The notes under the pieces are model-generated. The model was not told the DNA's origin and ran no database searches. It worked only from the letters and a program-made list of their open reading frames with translations. Positions 51,925 to 62,014 of a DNA stretch of 64,000 nucleotides are shown here, piece after piece. The stretch's first letter is position 1. Each line of letters begins with the position of its first letter. The position numbers and the translations under genes are program-made. The stretch spans positions 60,828,515 to 60,892,514 of the forward strand of contig CM075760.1 of the NCBI GenBank assembly GCA_037974335.1. Direction: 5' to 3'. This stretch comes from Prionace glauca. Its lineage: Eukaryota; Chordata; Chondrichthyes; Carcharhiniformes; Carcharhinidae.

Positions 51925-52243
51925 TGGCATGATGACACAATGGTTAGTACTGCTGCCTCACAGTGCCAGGGCCTCAGGTTTGATTCCCAGTTTGGGTCAC
52001 TGTGGAATTTTCCCATGTCTTCCCATGTCTACATTGGTTTCCTTTGGGTGCTCTGGTTTCCTCCCACAGTCCAAAGAAGTGAGGGTTCGGTGGATTGGCC
52101 ACATTAAATTACCCCTTAGTGTTGGGGGAACAAACTGGGATAAATGCATTGGGTTATGGGAATAGGGCCTGGGTGGGATTGTAATCGATGCAGACTCAAT
52201 GGGTTGACTAGCCTCTTCCTGTACTGTAGAATTCTATGATATG
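51925..52243 (+). mobile_element. SINE (HE1-like), full length, nested
   Basis: 'gatgacacaatggttagtac' head to 'gtagaattctatgata' end; inserted in the old CR1. Confidence 0.9.
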
Positions 52244-52460
52244 TGGTACCCAGATCTGCTCACAGTACTGCAAGTGGGGTCTAACCCAGTGTTTTGTGTA
52301 ACTGCAGGAAAACTTCTCTGTCCTTATACTCCAGTCCTCTCAATGTAAAGGCCAGCTTTCCTTAACCTTTTTGATTATTTTCTCAGTCTGAACCTCCAAG
52401 TCTCTTTGGACATCCATTGCACTGAACTTCATACCATCTAGAAAGTACTCTGATCTATCC

Positions 52461-52885
52461 ACTACCAGGGAGAGAGAGTTGATGTTTTCAGACATTCTAT
52501 AGAATTCCCTCCCACAGTCTGATTGGATGTGTCTGTCTGGGGGCATTTTTTCCTGGTACTGTCTGTGTTTGGGTGTTAGTGTATTTTCAGGAGCAGCTGG
52601 AATTTCCTTGGCTGTTGTCTTCTCAGATTTTCCATCTGTTTTTAATTAATGTGTCTGGAATCTTTTGAGCTTTTCCAGGCTGTCTCCAATTATCCTTCCT
52701 GTCTCTGGTATATGGGCCTAGGTAGCTTGGTGTAGTTATACACATTGTTTGATTATCTATCTGCCTCCAACAAGTATTGTTGTCTGTCCATAATGACGGT
52801 GTCGCTATCCTTGTCTTCTGGTTTTATGATCGTCTCAACACTGGACCTCAGCTCCCTGATGGTCTCTTTTTCTCTCAGGGTTACA
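52461..52885. other. Unassigned DNA
   Basis: Nothing is recognised. Confidence 0.4.
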
Positions 52886-52889
52886 TTCT

Positions 52890-53330
52890 GTTTGTCTTGT
52901 TGTGTTTCAGTGCTGTGGCAGGGCATCAACTGGACTGGAGGGATTCAGACAAGGAATTCTGAGAAGGACGGGCACGGATTTTGAAGGTGACAGCATGTTC
53001 AGGGAGTTTGGAAAGAGAGGCTGGAGATGGGGGAGTAGATGGTAAGGATGGTGGGGTCAAGGGTTTGTTTTTTGAGAAGGGACTGTTGATGGAAGATTTG
53101 AAGGACAGAGTCAGAACCTGCAGAAAGAGATATGTTGACAATGTCTGAAGAATCAGGGGCGTTGGATATCAGTAGTTTAGTGGGAGATTGAATGGGAATA
53201 GAGCCAATGAACCAGGAGGTGGGGCTCATGGACAAGATGTGTCCTGACAGGACATGAGGAGAGAAGGGATTCAGAACTGTGGGTTCAGGACTCGGGAAAG
53301 GATGAAATTTACAGACAGTTTGGCCCAGAT
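52890..53330 (-). mobile_element. LINE RT fragment (L2/Rex-like)
   Basis: The minus strand contains FSKNKPLTPPSLPS in one frame and RARPSQNSLSESLQSS. These match the LLKKQTPDPLTLTNYRPISL and SRNSLFESLQSGFRP blocks I know from fish and shark L2-type RTs. Many stops are present. Confidence 0.6.
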
Positions 53331-53675
53331 GAGCGAGGGAAGGGAGGGAAACAGCAGAGGCAGCTGATCAGATTGTCTCCATCTTCGTGACAAAGAAACT
53401 CCATGAGCTCCTCACACTTGTTGTTGGAGGTGAGGATGGAGGGAATACAGGAGAGAGAGAGCCCAAAATGTGTGTTAGAGATATTAAAAAAAAGTCAACA
53501 CAGTGTGTGAGTTTGACACAAAGCTGATTTATTTGACTTTTAATAAGAATATTAGCCTCTAAAGTGGCTGAGGTTTATTACCAGTGTAAACAGACCTGAA
53601 TGAAGATGGTTCAGTCCTGAATGTGAGTAACAGCAACATCCAATCACTATCGTTACTTGTGAACTCACTAGAGTC
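53331..53675. other. 3' flank of the last ZNF gene
   Basis: 'gtgagtaacagcaacatcca' near the stop resembles the family 3' UTR antisense. Nothing else is recognised. Confidence 0.45.
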
Positions 53676-54770
53676 TCAGCATTTGGGATGAAGTCGTACA
53701 TCCCTTCCCACACTCAGAGCAGGTGAATGGTCTGTCCACAGTGTGAATTCATTGGTGTACAGAGTGTTGAGAAGATTGCACAAACCCAGTCCCACAGTGA
53801 GAGCACCTGAATCAGTGTGAACATGTCGATGTCGCGTCAGTTCCCCAGAACGTTTGTAGCACTTCTCACAGTCTGGGCATTTAAAAGGTCTCTCGTCAGT
53901 GTGAACTCGCTGGTGTGCAGTTAGTTGAGTTGATCGTCTGAACCCAGTCCCACAGTGAGAGCATCTGAAAGGTCTATCTTCAGAATGAACACGTTGATGG
54001 GATATCAGTTTCTCAGAGGTTTTGAAGCATTTCTCACAGTTTGGACATTTAAAAGGTTTATTTTCTGTGTGGGCTCGCTGGTGTGTCAGCAGGCTAGATG
54101 AGGCAGTGAATCCCTTCCCACATTCAGAGCAGATAAATGGCTTCTCCCCAGTGTGAACTCGCTGGTGTTTCAGCAGGTCAGATGACTGAATGAATCCTTT
54201 CCCACACTCAGAGCAGGTGAATGGCCTCTCCCAAGAGTGAACTCGCTGGTGAACAGTGAGGTCAGACGATCGTCTGAACCCAGTCCCACAGTGAAAGCAC
54301 TTGAACGGTCTCTCGTCTGTGTGAATACGTTGATGGCGCATCAGTTCCCCAGAACTTTTATAACACTTTCCACAATCTGGACACCTGAAAGGTCTCTCGT
54401 CAGTGTGAACTCGCTGGTGACTCCGCAACTGGGCTGAAGTAGTTAATCCCTTCCCACACTCGGAGTAGATGAATGGTTTCTCGCTGGAATGAACTCGCTG
54501 GTGTGTGAACAAAGAGGATGACTGAGTGAATCCCTTCCCACATGTGGGGCAGATGAATGGCCTCTCCCCAGTGTGACTGCGCCAGTGCATTTCCAGCTTG
54601 GATGGGGAAATGAATCCCTTCCCACAGTCCCCACATTTCCACAGTTTCTTCTCAGTGTGACTGCAATTGTGTCTCAACAGGTCAGATGATTGGCTGAAGC
54701 CTCGTCCACACACACAACACGTGTACGGTTTCTCTCCACTGTGAAGTGTACTTTTTCCTTCCATGTTCAA
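53676..54770 (-). CDS. C2H2 zinc-finger protein, 11 fingers, frameshifted 3' end
   Basis: This predicts 364 aa starting [18 protein letters not shown]. Unlike its paralogs, the finger upstream of the WKCGDCGKG finger is intact ([22 protein letters not shown]), joined by HTEKKLWKC. Eleven fingers can be counted. Finger 4 ([12 protein letters not shown]) has Tyr for its first Cys. After finger 11 the frame shifts near 53820 and the last 46 residues ([20 protein letters not shown] onward) are not finger sequence. In the alternative frame a [12 protein letters not shown] finger followed by a stop, and a CSECGKGC finger, are visible, so the gene once had about 13 fingers. A TTTCACAG acceptor lies at plus 54849-54850. 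The promoter may be 62130-62480, with a long intron holding LINEs. Confidence 0.85.
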   Translation of the reverse strand: MNMEGKSTLHSGEKPYTCCVCGRGFSQSSDLLRHNCSHTEKKLWKCGDCGKGFISPSKLEMHWRSHTGERPFICPTCGKGFTQSSSLFTHQRVHSSEKPFIYSECGKGLTTSAQLRSHQRVHTDERPFRCPDCGKCYKSSGELMRHQRIHTDERPFKCFHCGTGFRRSSDLTVHQRVHSWERPFTCSECGKGFIQSSDLLKHQRVHTGEKPFICSECGKGFTASSSLLTHQRAHTENKPFKCPNCEKCFKTSEKLISHQRVHSEDRPFRCSHCGTGFRRSTQLTAHQRVHTDERPFKCPDCEKCYKRSGELTRHRHVHTDSGALTVGLGLCNLLNTLYTNEFTLWTDHSPALSVGRDVRLHPKC

Positions 54771-54848
54771 AATCTGATGATATCAAAGTTAAGATAAATT
54801 GAGCCACTCCATCAGCTTCCCAACTGCACACTCTCCCCTTCTAATACC
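54771..54848 (-). other. 5' UTR part of ZNF coding exon
   Basis: A short stretch between the acceptor (AG at plus 54849-54850) and the ATG, much shorter than in the other paralogs. Confidence 0.6.
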
Positions 54849-55149
54849 CTGTGAAATTGATTTAAAATAGGTAAAAAAACAGGGAGTGAGAGAGAGCCCA
54901 CAAAAACACAAAGACAGGTTGTGAAATTGATCTGAATGAATCTGGTAATTTCTGGGGCCGGCACTAAGAAACATTGACCATGAAAACTGCTGGATTGTCA
55001 CAAAAACCCAACTGGTTTCTATGGGAGGAAAGAGAAAGAGGTGAAGGAGAGGGATTTTGTATATCTACAAGACATACTAAGCGAGAAGTCAGCAAAGTAA
55101 ATTTGACCCCGAGCTTCATCAAGTGTGATATTGATACATAAACAGAGAA

Positions 55150-55700
55150 GTTATTCTGAATATTTATAAAACCTCTGGAATAATATTAAAGTCCTTGAGA
55201 AAATGCAGAGGAGATTTACCAGAATGGTTCCAGCAAAGGTGGTTGAGGGGATTTTTGATTCAGGTACACAAGATTCTGACTAGTTTCGATCAGATGGATA
55301 AAGAAAGCTGATCGTACAAGGACTAGGAGGACACAGATTTAATGTTTTGGGTAAAAACTTGATTGAACTATTTAAGATCTTGAAGGGACTTGACAGGGTG
55401 GATGTGGAAAGGGAGAATTTTAAACTAGGCACCACAAAGTAAGGGGTCACCTGTTTAAATTAGAGATGAAGATTTTTTTTCTCAAAGGATTGTGAGACTT
55501 TGGAACATTCTTCCTGCAAAGGTGGTTGAGGCAGAGTCCTTGAATATCTCACAGCAGAGCTAGATAGATTCTTGATAAACAAGGAAGTGGAAGGTTATCG
55601 GGAGTAGGCGGGAGCGTGAAGTTGAGATTAAAATTAGATCACCACAATCCTACTGAATGGGACAGCGGGGCTGAATGCTGCTCCTAATTTTTACGTAAAC
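55150..55700 (+). mobile_element. Old CR1 3' fragment
   Basis: 'aaatgcagaggagatttacc', 'gggacttgacagggtggatg' and 'ttgtgagactttggaacatt' follow CR1 order; diverged, with an internal deletion or rearrangement near 55240-55350. Confidence 0.75.
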
Positions 55701-55708
55701 AGTCACTT

Positions 55709-55781
55709 GTTTCTGTGGTGTCGTGGTTATCACATTCGCTTCACACACAAAAGGTCCCTGGTTTGAAACCGGGCCAAACAC
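55709..55781 (+). pseudogene. tRNA-Val (anticodon CAC) pseudogene
   Basis: GTTTCTGTGGTGTCGTGG, then TTATCACATTCGC, loop TTCACAC with anticodon CAC, then GGTCCCTGGTTTGAAACC. This follows vertebrate tRNA-Val closely, including A and B boxes. The 3' strand of the anticodon stem (ACAAA for GCGAA) and the 3' acceptor strand (CAAACA) no longer pair well, so it is probably not functional. Confidence 0.8.
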
Positions 55782-55879
55782 GTTGGATCTTTCTCATTAA
55801 ACACGTGCAAAGTCTGCATGATTTAAATTAATTGCTCAACATTATCTCAATGTTACATCAAGTCAAATGCTTCTATACA

Positions 55880-56600
55880 GTAAATGGCAGAATCTTTAAG
55901 AGAATTGATAGGTAGAGGGATCTGGGTGTACAGATACACAGGTCACTGAAAGTGGCAAAGCAGATGGAGAAGGTAGTCAAGAAGGCATACGTAATGCTTG
56001 CCTTTATCAGCCTGGGCATAGAGTTTAAAAATTGGCAAGTAATGTTGCAGCTATACAGAACCTTAGTTCGGCCACACTTGGAATACAGCGTTCAATTCTG
56101 GTCACCCCACTATCAGAAGGATGTGGAGGCTTTGGAGAGAGTACAGAAAAGAGTTACCAGGATGTTGTCTGGTTTGGAGAGGCATTAACTGTGAGGAGAG
56201 GTTGGAGAAACTTGGTTTGTTCTCACTGGAACGACAGAGGTTCTGGGCTGATCTGATAGAAGGCTGCAAAATTATGAGGATAGTCGGAAGCTTTATCCCA
56301 GGATGAAGGAGTCAATTACTAAGAGGCATAGGTTTAAGATTTGAGGGGCAAGGTTTAAAGGTGATATACGGGGCAAGGTTTTTGACATAGAGAGTGGGGG
56401 CCTGGAACTCGCTGCCGGGGGAGGTAGTGGAAGAAAGAGCATAGTGATTTTTAAGGGGGCATCTTGACAAATACATGAATAGGATGGGAATGGAGGGATA
56501 TGGTCCCCGGAAGAGTGTTTTAGTTCAATCAGGCAGCATGGTCGATGCAGACTTGGAGGGCCAAAGGGCCTGTTCCTGTGCTGTAATTTTCTCTGTTCTT
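55880..56600 (+). mobile_element. CR1 LINE (subfamily B), 3' third
   Basis: 'agggatctgggtgtacagat' and AKQMEKVVKKAYVMLAFISL to LVRPHLEYSVQFWSPHYQKD, then the 3' tail 'tgtaattttctctgttcttt'. It is 5'-truncated and broken. Confidence 0.9.
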
Positions 56601-56604
56601 TGTT

Positions 56605-56850
56605 TTGTTTTTTCGTACAGGAGATGTGGGGAAGAATGTTTTTAGACAGTGAGTGCTAATGACCCAAAACTTGCTGCCTAAGATTGGGGTGGAAATGGAC
56701 ATGATGAGTAATTTCAAAAGGAAATTGGATAGGCATTAGAGGAAAATGAAGCTGCAAAGAGCAGGGGAATGGGACTGGATTGCTCCAGACAGACGGCATA
56801 GACTCAATGGGCCAAATGGCCTCCTCTGTGGTATAATGACTTCCTGTAAT
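56605..56850 (+). mobile_element. CR1 3' fragment
   Basis: 'gactcaatgggccaaatggc' and the preceding C-terminal remnants mark a different CR1 3' end directly after the previous one. Confidence 0.65.
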
Positions 56851-57117
56851 CTCAGCTTGTAATTTAACCCAGGGAGTTCAAATATCACTCAGGTAAATCT
56901 GGACTACATTCGCTCCATGGCCATTCTGTCCCCCCTGAGGTATGTTGCCCAGGACTAAGCATTGTTCTTCAGGTGTGGTCTAACCAGGATTTGTGAATCT
57001 CAGGGCTTTTCCAGTCACAGTAAGACCTGAAATCTTCTCTCTGACAGAATCAACAAACCTGTAACATTCCTCATTCAGATTCTGCTGACATTCAGGTCCT
57101 GTTGTATATATATATAT

Positions 57118-57472
57118 AGAAGGGCATAGAACCCTACAGTGCAGAAACAGGCCCTTCGGCCCATCGAGTCTGCACCGAACACAATCCCACCCAGAACCTA
57201 TCCCCATATCCCTACACATTTTACCTGCTAATCCCTCTAACCTACACATCCCAGGATACTAAGGGGCAATTTTAGCATAGCCAATGAACCTAACCCGCAC
57301 ATCTTTGGACTGTGGGAGGAAACCGGAGCACCCGGAGAAAACCCACGCAGACACGAGGAGAATGTGCAAACTCCACACAGGCAGTGACCCGAGCCGGGAA
57401 TCGAACCCAGGACCCTGGAGCTGTGAAGCAGCAGTGCTAACCACTGTGCTACCGTGCCGCCCACAAAAAAAT
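57118..57472 (-). mobile_element. SINE (HE1-like), full length
   Basis: On the minus strand it runs from 'ggcggcacggtagcacagtg' at about 57462 through 'gggttcgattcccggctcgg' and 'ctccgggtgctccggtttcc' to 'ctgcactgtagggttctatg' near 57128. It is close to consensus, so young. It disrupts the ZNF exon remnant to its right. Confidence 0.95.
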
Positions 57473-57479
57473 ACAGCAT

Positions 57480-57660
57480 GTTGTGTTGAATGACTCAGTC
57501 AGATCACAATGTGATGTTTGATTTGTGTTTCCCGTCTGTCAATTCTCCACTTCCAGCACTCTGTAAATTTAAAGAAACCATCACTGTCAGTCCAGGATAG
57601 AAATTCACAACATTCTCTCCTCTATAATCGCCAACTGTGATTCAATGAGTTCCTGGACAT
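57480..57660 (-). pseudogene. Remnant of a ZNF coding-exon start
   Basis: Antisense 'aaatttacag' followed by text matching the first 100 nt after the acceptor in the ZNF at 41434-42360 ('caaatcaaacatcacatt', 'ctgactgagtcatt'), preceded by the conserved intron end ('ctatcctggactgacagtga'). No fingers follow because a SINE and CR1 pieces intervene. It is a lost ZNF gene. Confidence 0.6.
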
Positions 57661-58149
57661 CTTCTCACATCTTTTATATTGCCCCCATCCTCAACCACTA
57701 ATCAGTCAACAGATCAATCCCACACTGCTTTCCCAGGCCAACTGAAAAGCAAAAAACTCATCACTTTACAGGATAATGACTGACGGTCAACCAAACAACC
57801 TTCATCTGTTGTCAATATTTTAATAGCAGGTGAAACAAAATGTTCAAAGAAAAATTACAAAAAAGTATATTTTTTAATGTCCGAACAATTTTCCAGAGAA
57901 CCAGATTTGAATCCCACAGTCCAAAGATGTGTAGGTTAGTTGGATTAGCTATGCTAAATGCACAGGGTTACAGGGATAGGGCTGGGTGGTGGGCCTAGGT
58001 AAGCTGCTTTGTTGGGGAGTCAGCACATAACTGATGGGCCAAATGTCTTCCTTCTGCTCTGTAGGGATTCCATGATGCTATGGTTTGGGAGATGGTGAAT
58101 TTTGAATTTAATTAAAATCTGGAATAAAAAGTCTACTGATAACCATGAA
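57661..58149. other. Unassigned DNA with a SINE scrap
   Basis: 57915-58080 contains SINE-like words ('cacagtccaaagatgtgtag', 'ctgtagggattccatgatgc') in short order, a diverged SINE 3' half on +. The rest is unassigned. Confidence 0.5.
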
Positions 58150-58429
58150 ACTATTGTTGATTGTTGCAAAAACACATCAGGTTCAGGTGGTTATCTCTGG
58201 GCTACTGCCTGAACCGAGGGCAGACGGGTGTAGGGTTGATAGGATAAAGGAAGTAAATGGGTGGCTCAGGGATTGGTGTGGGAGGAATGGGTTCGAATTT
58301 ATGGGGCATTGGCACCAGTATTGGGGTAGGTGGGACCTGTTCGGGCAGGATGGGGTTGGTCTGAATCATGCTGGGACCAGAGTGCTGGCGAATCGAGTAA
58401 AGAGGACTGTAGACAGGGCTTTAAACTAA
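58150..58429 (+). CDS. CR1 ORF1 C-terminal fragment (SGNH esterase-like)
   Basis: The frame reads VQVVISGLLPEPRADGCRVD, then FMGHWHQYWGRWDLFGQDGV and GLNHAGTRVLANRVKRTVDR. The D-x-V-x-L-N-H-x-G block is the catalytic Asp/His end of the SGNH (GDSL-like) esterase domain found in CR1 ORF1 proteins. The N-terminal part with the catalytic Ser and the coiled coil is missing through 5' truncation, so this piece is non-functional by itself. Its stop at 58427-58429 is followed by a run of nine G at about 58434. Confidence 0.75.
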
Positions 58430-61374
58430 TTAGGGGGGGGGAGGGTGCGAGGGTAGGTGACGCTATGAGGTCTAAAGTTAAGGATAGGGTACAGGTAAGG
58501 GAAGAGGCAAAGGATGTCCCAATTGGTGGCGTTACGGCAAGTAGGGTCCAGGTGAAGGCTGGGATGAAAGCGCTTTATCTGAATGCACGAAGCATTCGGA
58601 ATAAAGTGGATGAGCTGATGGCGCAGATCGACACAAATGGATACGATCTGGTGGCCATTACAGAGACGTGGCTGCAAGGTGACAGGGACTGGGAGATGAA
58701 TGTACAGGGTTATCAAGTGTTCAGGAAGGATAGGCAGGAGGAAAGAGGGGGTGGAGTAGCTCTGCTGATTAAGGATAGTATCAAGGTGGTAGCAAGGGAT
58801 GATATCGGAGCCAAGGAGCAGAAAGTGGAATCGTTGTGGGTGGAGATTAGGAACAGAAAAGGGAGGAAGACGCTAGTGGGTGTCGTCTATAGGCCCCCGA
58901 ATAATGATCTGGAGGTGGGGCGGGCTGTTAACGCGCAAATAAGTGCAGCGTGCAGGAATGGGACGGCAGTAGTTATGGGAGATTTCAATCTGCATATTGA
59001 TTGGTCGACCCATGTTGGACGAGGTGGGCTCGAGGAGGAGTTCTTGGAATGCTGCCGGGATAATTTCCTTGAACAGTGTGTGTTGGAGCCGACGAGGGAG
59101 CGAGCTATCTTGGATCTGGTGCTATGTAATGAGGCGGGTAGAATTAGGGACCTTGCGGTGAAGGATCCTCTTGGAGAGAGTGATCATTGTATGGTGGAGT
59201 TTCTGGTGCAGATGGAGGAGGAGAAAGTGGGTTCCCAGACACGCGTCCTTTGTTTGAATAGAGGGGAGTATGGTAGGATGAGAGAAGAATTGGCGAATGT
59301 GGACTGGGGGAACGCGTTGGAAGGTAGGTCTGCTGAGGAGCAGTGGAGGATCTTTAAGGAGATCTTTCTTGGTGCTCAGCAGAAATTTATTCCGATGGTT
59401 AAAAAGGACAGTAGGAGGAGAGGTAATAAGCCGTGGATAACGAAGGAGGTGAAGGAAAGTGTTAAATTAAAAGCGGAGAAGTTTAGAGTAGCTAAGAGCA
59501 GTGGGCGAGAAGAGGATTGGGAAAGGTTTAAATGTCAACAAAGATTGACAAAGAAATTGATAAAGGAGGGAAGGAGAAGCTATGAGGCTGGGCTAGCACT
59601 TAATATAAAAAAGGATAGCAAGAGTTTTTATAAATATATAAAAAGGAAGAGGCTGGCTAGGATAAACGTTGGTCCTTTAGAGGATGAGAAAGGGGAGCTA
59701 GTGGTAGGGGATAGGGATATGGCTAAGGTCTTGAATAACTTCTTTGTTTCTGTCTTCACGGAGGAGGACGTGAATAATTTGCCGGGTGTTAGCGATGGAA
59801 AGGTGGTAGGAATGGAGGGTCTTAATGACATTACTGTTACTAGAGAGGTGGTGCTCGACAGACTGGAGGGGCTGATTGTGGACAAGTCCCCAGGACCGGA
59901 TGGAATGCATCCGAGGGTTCTGAAAGAAATGGCGGAGGTGATAGTGGATGCCTTGGTGGTTATTTTCCAGACGTCGCTGGATTCCGGGGAAGTGCCGGAA
60001 GATTGGAAAACGGCTAATGTTACGCCGTTGTTTAAGAAGGGTGGCAGGCAAAAGGCGGGGAATTATAGGCCGGTTAGTTTAATGTCTGTGGTAGGTAAAG
60101 TGTTAGAAACCGTCATTAAGGAGGAAATAGCGAGGCATCTTGAGGGGAATTGCTTGATAGGGCGGACGCAACACGGTTTCATTAAAGGGAAGTCGTGTCT
60201 GACAAATTTACTGGAGTTCTATGAGGATGTGTCTAGGGCAGTGGATGGAGGAGAGCCGGTGGATGTGGTCTTTCTGGATTTTCAGAAGGCGTTTGACAAG
60301 GTACCTCACAAGAGGTTATTGCAGAAGGTCAGGGGACATGGAGTTGGGGGTAGGGTGTTAGCATGGATAGAGGATTGGTTGTCAAATAGGAGGCAGAGAG
60401 TGGGGGTCAATGGATGCTATTCGGATTGGCGGTTGGTGACTAGTGGGGTGCCCCAGGGGTCGGTGCTGGGGCCTCAGCTATTTACCATTTATATAGATGA
60501 TCTGGAGGAGGGAACCGAGTGCAGGGTGTCGAAATTTGCTGATGACACCAAGATTGGGGGAAAGGCAAATTGTGCGGAGGGTGTGGAGAGTCTGCAGAAC
60601 GATCTAGATAGGCTGGGCGAATGGGCCAGGAAATGGCAAATGGAATTTAATGTTGGCAAGTGTGAGGTGGTCCACTTTGGTAGGAGGAATGGTAGGAAGG
60701 ACTATTACTTACGTGGCGAAAAACTGCAGCAGGCGACGGTGCAGAGGGACCTCGGGGTCCTTGTGCATGAGTCGCAAAAACCCAGCTTGCAGGTGCAGCA
60801 GGTGGTCAGGAAGGCGAATGGGATGCTGGCCTTCATAGCGAAGGGGATTGAATATAAAAGTAGGGAGGTCTTGCTGCAGCTGTATAGGGCATTGGTGAGG
60901 CCGCAGCTGGAGTACTGTGTGCAGTTTTGGGCGCCGCACCTGCGCAAGGATGTTTTGGCCCTGGAGGGAGTGCAGAGGAGGTTTACTCGGCTGATACCGG
61001 AGTTGAGGGGATTGAGCTATGAGGAGAGGCTGAATAAACTAGGCTTGTACTCGTTAGAGTTTAGAAGAATGAGGGGAGATCTCATTGAGACGTATAAGAT
61101 GATGAATGGGATGGATAGGATAGAGGTGGAGAGACTGTTCCCGCTCAAAAAAGACAGTAGGACTAGGGGGCACAGCCTCAAGATAAAGGGGGGGCGGTTT
61201 AGAACAGAGTTGAGGAGGAACTTCTTCACTCAAAGGGTGGTGAATCTCTGGAATTCTCTGCCCGTTGAAGTGGTGGAGGCTGCCTCGCTAAATATTTTTA
61301 AGAAACGGGTTGATGGGTTTTTGATAAGAGAAAGGATTAAGGGTTATGGGGAGAGGGCGGGAAGGTGGAGCTGA
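58330..61374 (+). CDS. CR1 ORF2: AP-like endonuclease and reverse transcriptase
   Basis: The open frame is 1014 codons; the real start is probably an internal Met such as 58465 (MRSKVKDRVQ) or 58564 (MKALYLNARSIRNK), because the first part overlaps ORF1. The endonuclease domain (about residues 80-310) shows LNARSIRNK, ITETWL, GVVYRPPN, GDFNLHIDW, LDLVLCN and ESDH, so the catalytic residues are present. The RT domain (about 500-800) shows NYRPVSL, FLDFQKAFDKVPH, SGVPQGSVLGPQLFTIYIDD and KFADDTKIGG with the catalytic Asp pair. The C-terminal block continues to ERAGRWS. No stop or frameshift is seen. Whether it still moves is not known; the missing ORF1 and promoter argue against autonomous activity of this copy. 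Confidence 0.95.
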   Translation: MGPVRAGWGWSESCWDQSAGESSKEDCRQGFKLIRGGEGARVGDAMRSKVKDRVQVREEAKDVPIGGVTASRVQVKAGMKALYLNARSIRNKVDELMAQIDTNGYDLVAITETWLQGDRDWEMNVQGYQVFRKDRQEERGGGVALLIKDSIKVVARDDIGAKEQKVESLWVEIRNRKGRKTLVGVVYRPPNNDLEVGRAVNAQISAACRNGTAVVMGDFNLHIDWSTHVGRGGLEEEFLECCRDNFLEQCVLEPTRERAILDLVLCNEAGRIRDLAVKDPLGESDHCMVEFLVQMEEEKVGSQTRVLCLNRGEYGRMREELANVDWGNALEGRSAEEQWRIFKEIFLGAQQKFIPMVKKDSRRRGNKPWITKEVKESVKLKAEKFRVAKSSGREEDWERFKCQQRLTKKLIKEGRRSYEAGLALNIKKDSKSFYKYIKRKRLARINVGPLEDEKGELVVGDRDMAKVLNNFFVSVFTEEDVNNLPGVSDGKVVGMEGLNDITVTREVVLDRLEGLIVDKSPGPDGMHPRVLKEMAEVIVDALVVIFQTSLDSGEVPEDWKTANVTPLFKKGGRQKAGNYRPVSLMSVVGKVLETVIKEEIARHLEGNCLIGRTQHGFIKGKSCLTNLLEFYEDVSRAVDGGEPVDVVFLDFQKAFDKVPHKRLLQKVRGHGVGGRVLAWIEDWLSNRRQRVGVNGCYSDWRLVTSGVPQGSVLGPQLFTIYIDDLEEGTECRVSKFADDTKIGGKANCAEGVESLQNDLDRLGEWARKWQMEFNVGKCEVVHFGRRNGRKDYYLRGEKLQQATVQRDLGVLVHESQKPSLQVQQVVRKANGMLAFIAKGIEYKSREVLLQLYRALVRPQLEYCVQFWAPHLRKDVLALEGVQRRFTRLIPELRGLSYEERLNKLGLYSLEFRRMRGDLIETYKMMNGMDRIEVERLFPLKKDSRTRGHSLKIKGGRFRTELRRNFFTQRVVNLWNSLPVEVVEAASLNIFKKRVDGFLIRERIKGYGERAGRWS

Positions 61375-61487
61375 GTCACGACAGATCAGCCATGATCTTA
61401 TTGAATGGCGGGGCAGGCTCGAAGGGCCAGATGGCCTACTCCTGCTCCTATTTCTTATGTTCTTATGTTCTTATGTGTGACTCCAGA

Positions 61488-61715
61488 TTTCCAGCAGTGT
61501 GGTTGACTCTTAAAACGTCCTTTGAAATATACTCAGTTCAAGAGTAAATAGGAATGGACGATGAATGCTGGTCCAGCCAGTGATACCCACATTGTGTGAA
61601 TGAATTAGGAGAAATATCTGCCATTCTTACCCAGTCTGGTCTAAATATATCTCCACAGCAATATGGTTGACTCTAAAAATGTCCTCTGCGATGGCCTAGC
61701 AAACCACTGGGTCCA
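61488..61715 (+). mobile_element. Dispersed SINE-like tail repeats
   Basis: 'gactccagatttccagcagt', 'gtggttgactcttaaaacgt' and 'ccagccagtgatacccaca', and again at 61650-61715, belong to the repeat seen at 19890-20155 and 21870. The second copy resumes at 62015 after a SINE insertion. Confidence 0.6.
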
Positions 61716-61725
61716 AGGACAATTA

Positions 61726-62014
61726 GACTCATCTTTCAATGCAATTAGATGTACATTAACAGTGCAATGAAGTTACTGTACAAATCCCCTTGTCGCCACA
61801 CTCCGGCACCTGTTCGGGTACACGAAGGAAAAATTTAGCAGGGCCAATGCACCTAATCCGCACATCTTTGAACTGTGGGAGGAAACCAGAGGAAACCCAC
61901 GCAGACAAAGGGAGAATATGTAAACTCCACACAGACAGTGACCCAGGCCAGGAATGAAATTCAGGTCTCTGATGCTGTGAGGCAACAGGGCTAACTACTG
62001 TGCTGTCGTGCCGC
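61726..62014 (-). mobile_element. SINE (tRNA head, 'cattgcactg' tail) with clear target-site duplication
   Basis: The 11-bp direct repeats AAGGACAATTA flank it (61715-61725 and 62015-62025). On the minus strand: head 'gcggcacgacagcacagtag', body, tail 'cagtaacttcattgcactgt'. It is inserted into another dispersed repeat. Confidence 0.92.

Larger units (their letters stand above)
50935..52460 (-). mobile_element. Old CR1 copy split by a young CR1 and a SINE
   Basis: The segments 50935-51090 (3' end), 51654-51920 and 52244-52460 are consecutive parts of one diverged antisense CR1 (3' UTR, then YEERLHKLDLYSSVFRRVRA-type block, then the QRDLEVQTEKIIKKVKE-type block). The gaps are filled by the CR1-A at 51093-51653 and the SINE at 51925-52243. 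Confidence 0.8.
58150..61485 (+). mobile_element. CR1 LINE (subfamily A), ORF1 truncated, ORF2 uninterrupted
   Basis: It starts inside ORF1 (esterase region) and contains a complete-looking ORF2, a 3' UTR of about 100 bp and a TTCTTATG tail at 61452-61478. It is the longest and least damaged LINE here and appears to be the closest relative of the shorter A copies at 905, 7629, 51093 and 63717. No target-site duplication is evident, as is common for CR1. Confidence 0.95.
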
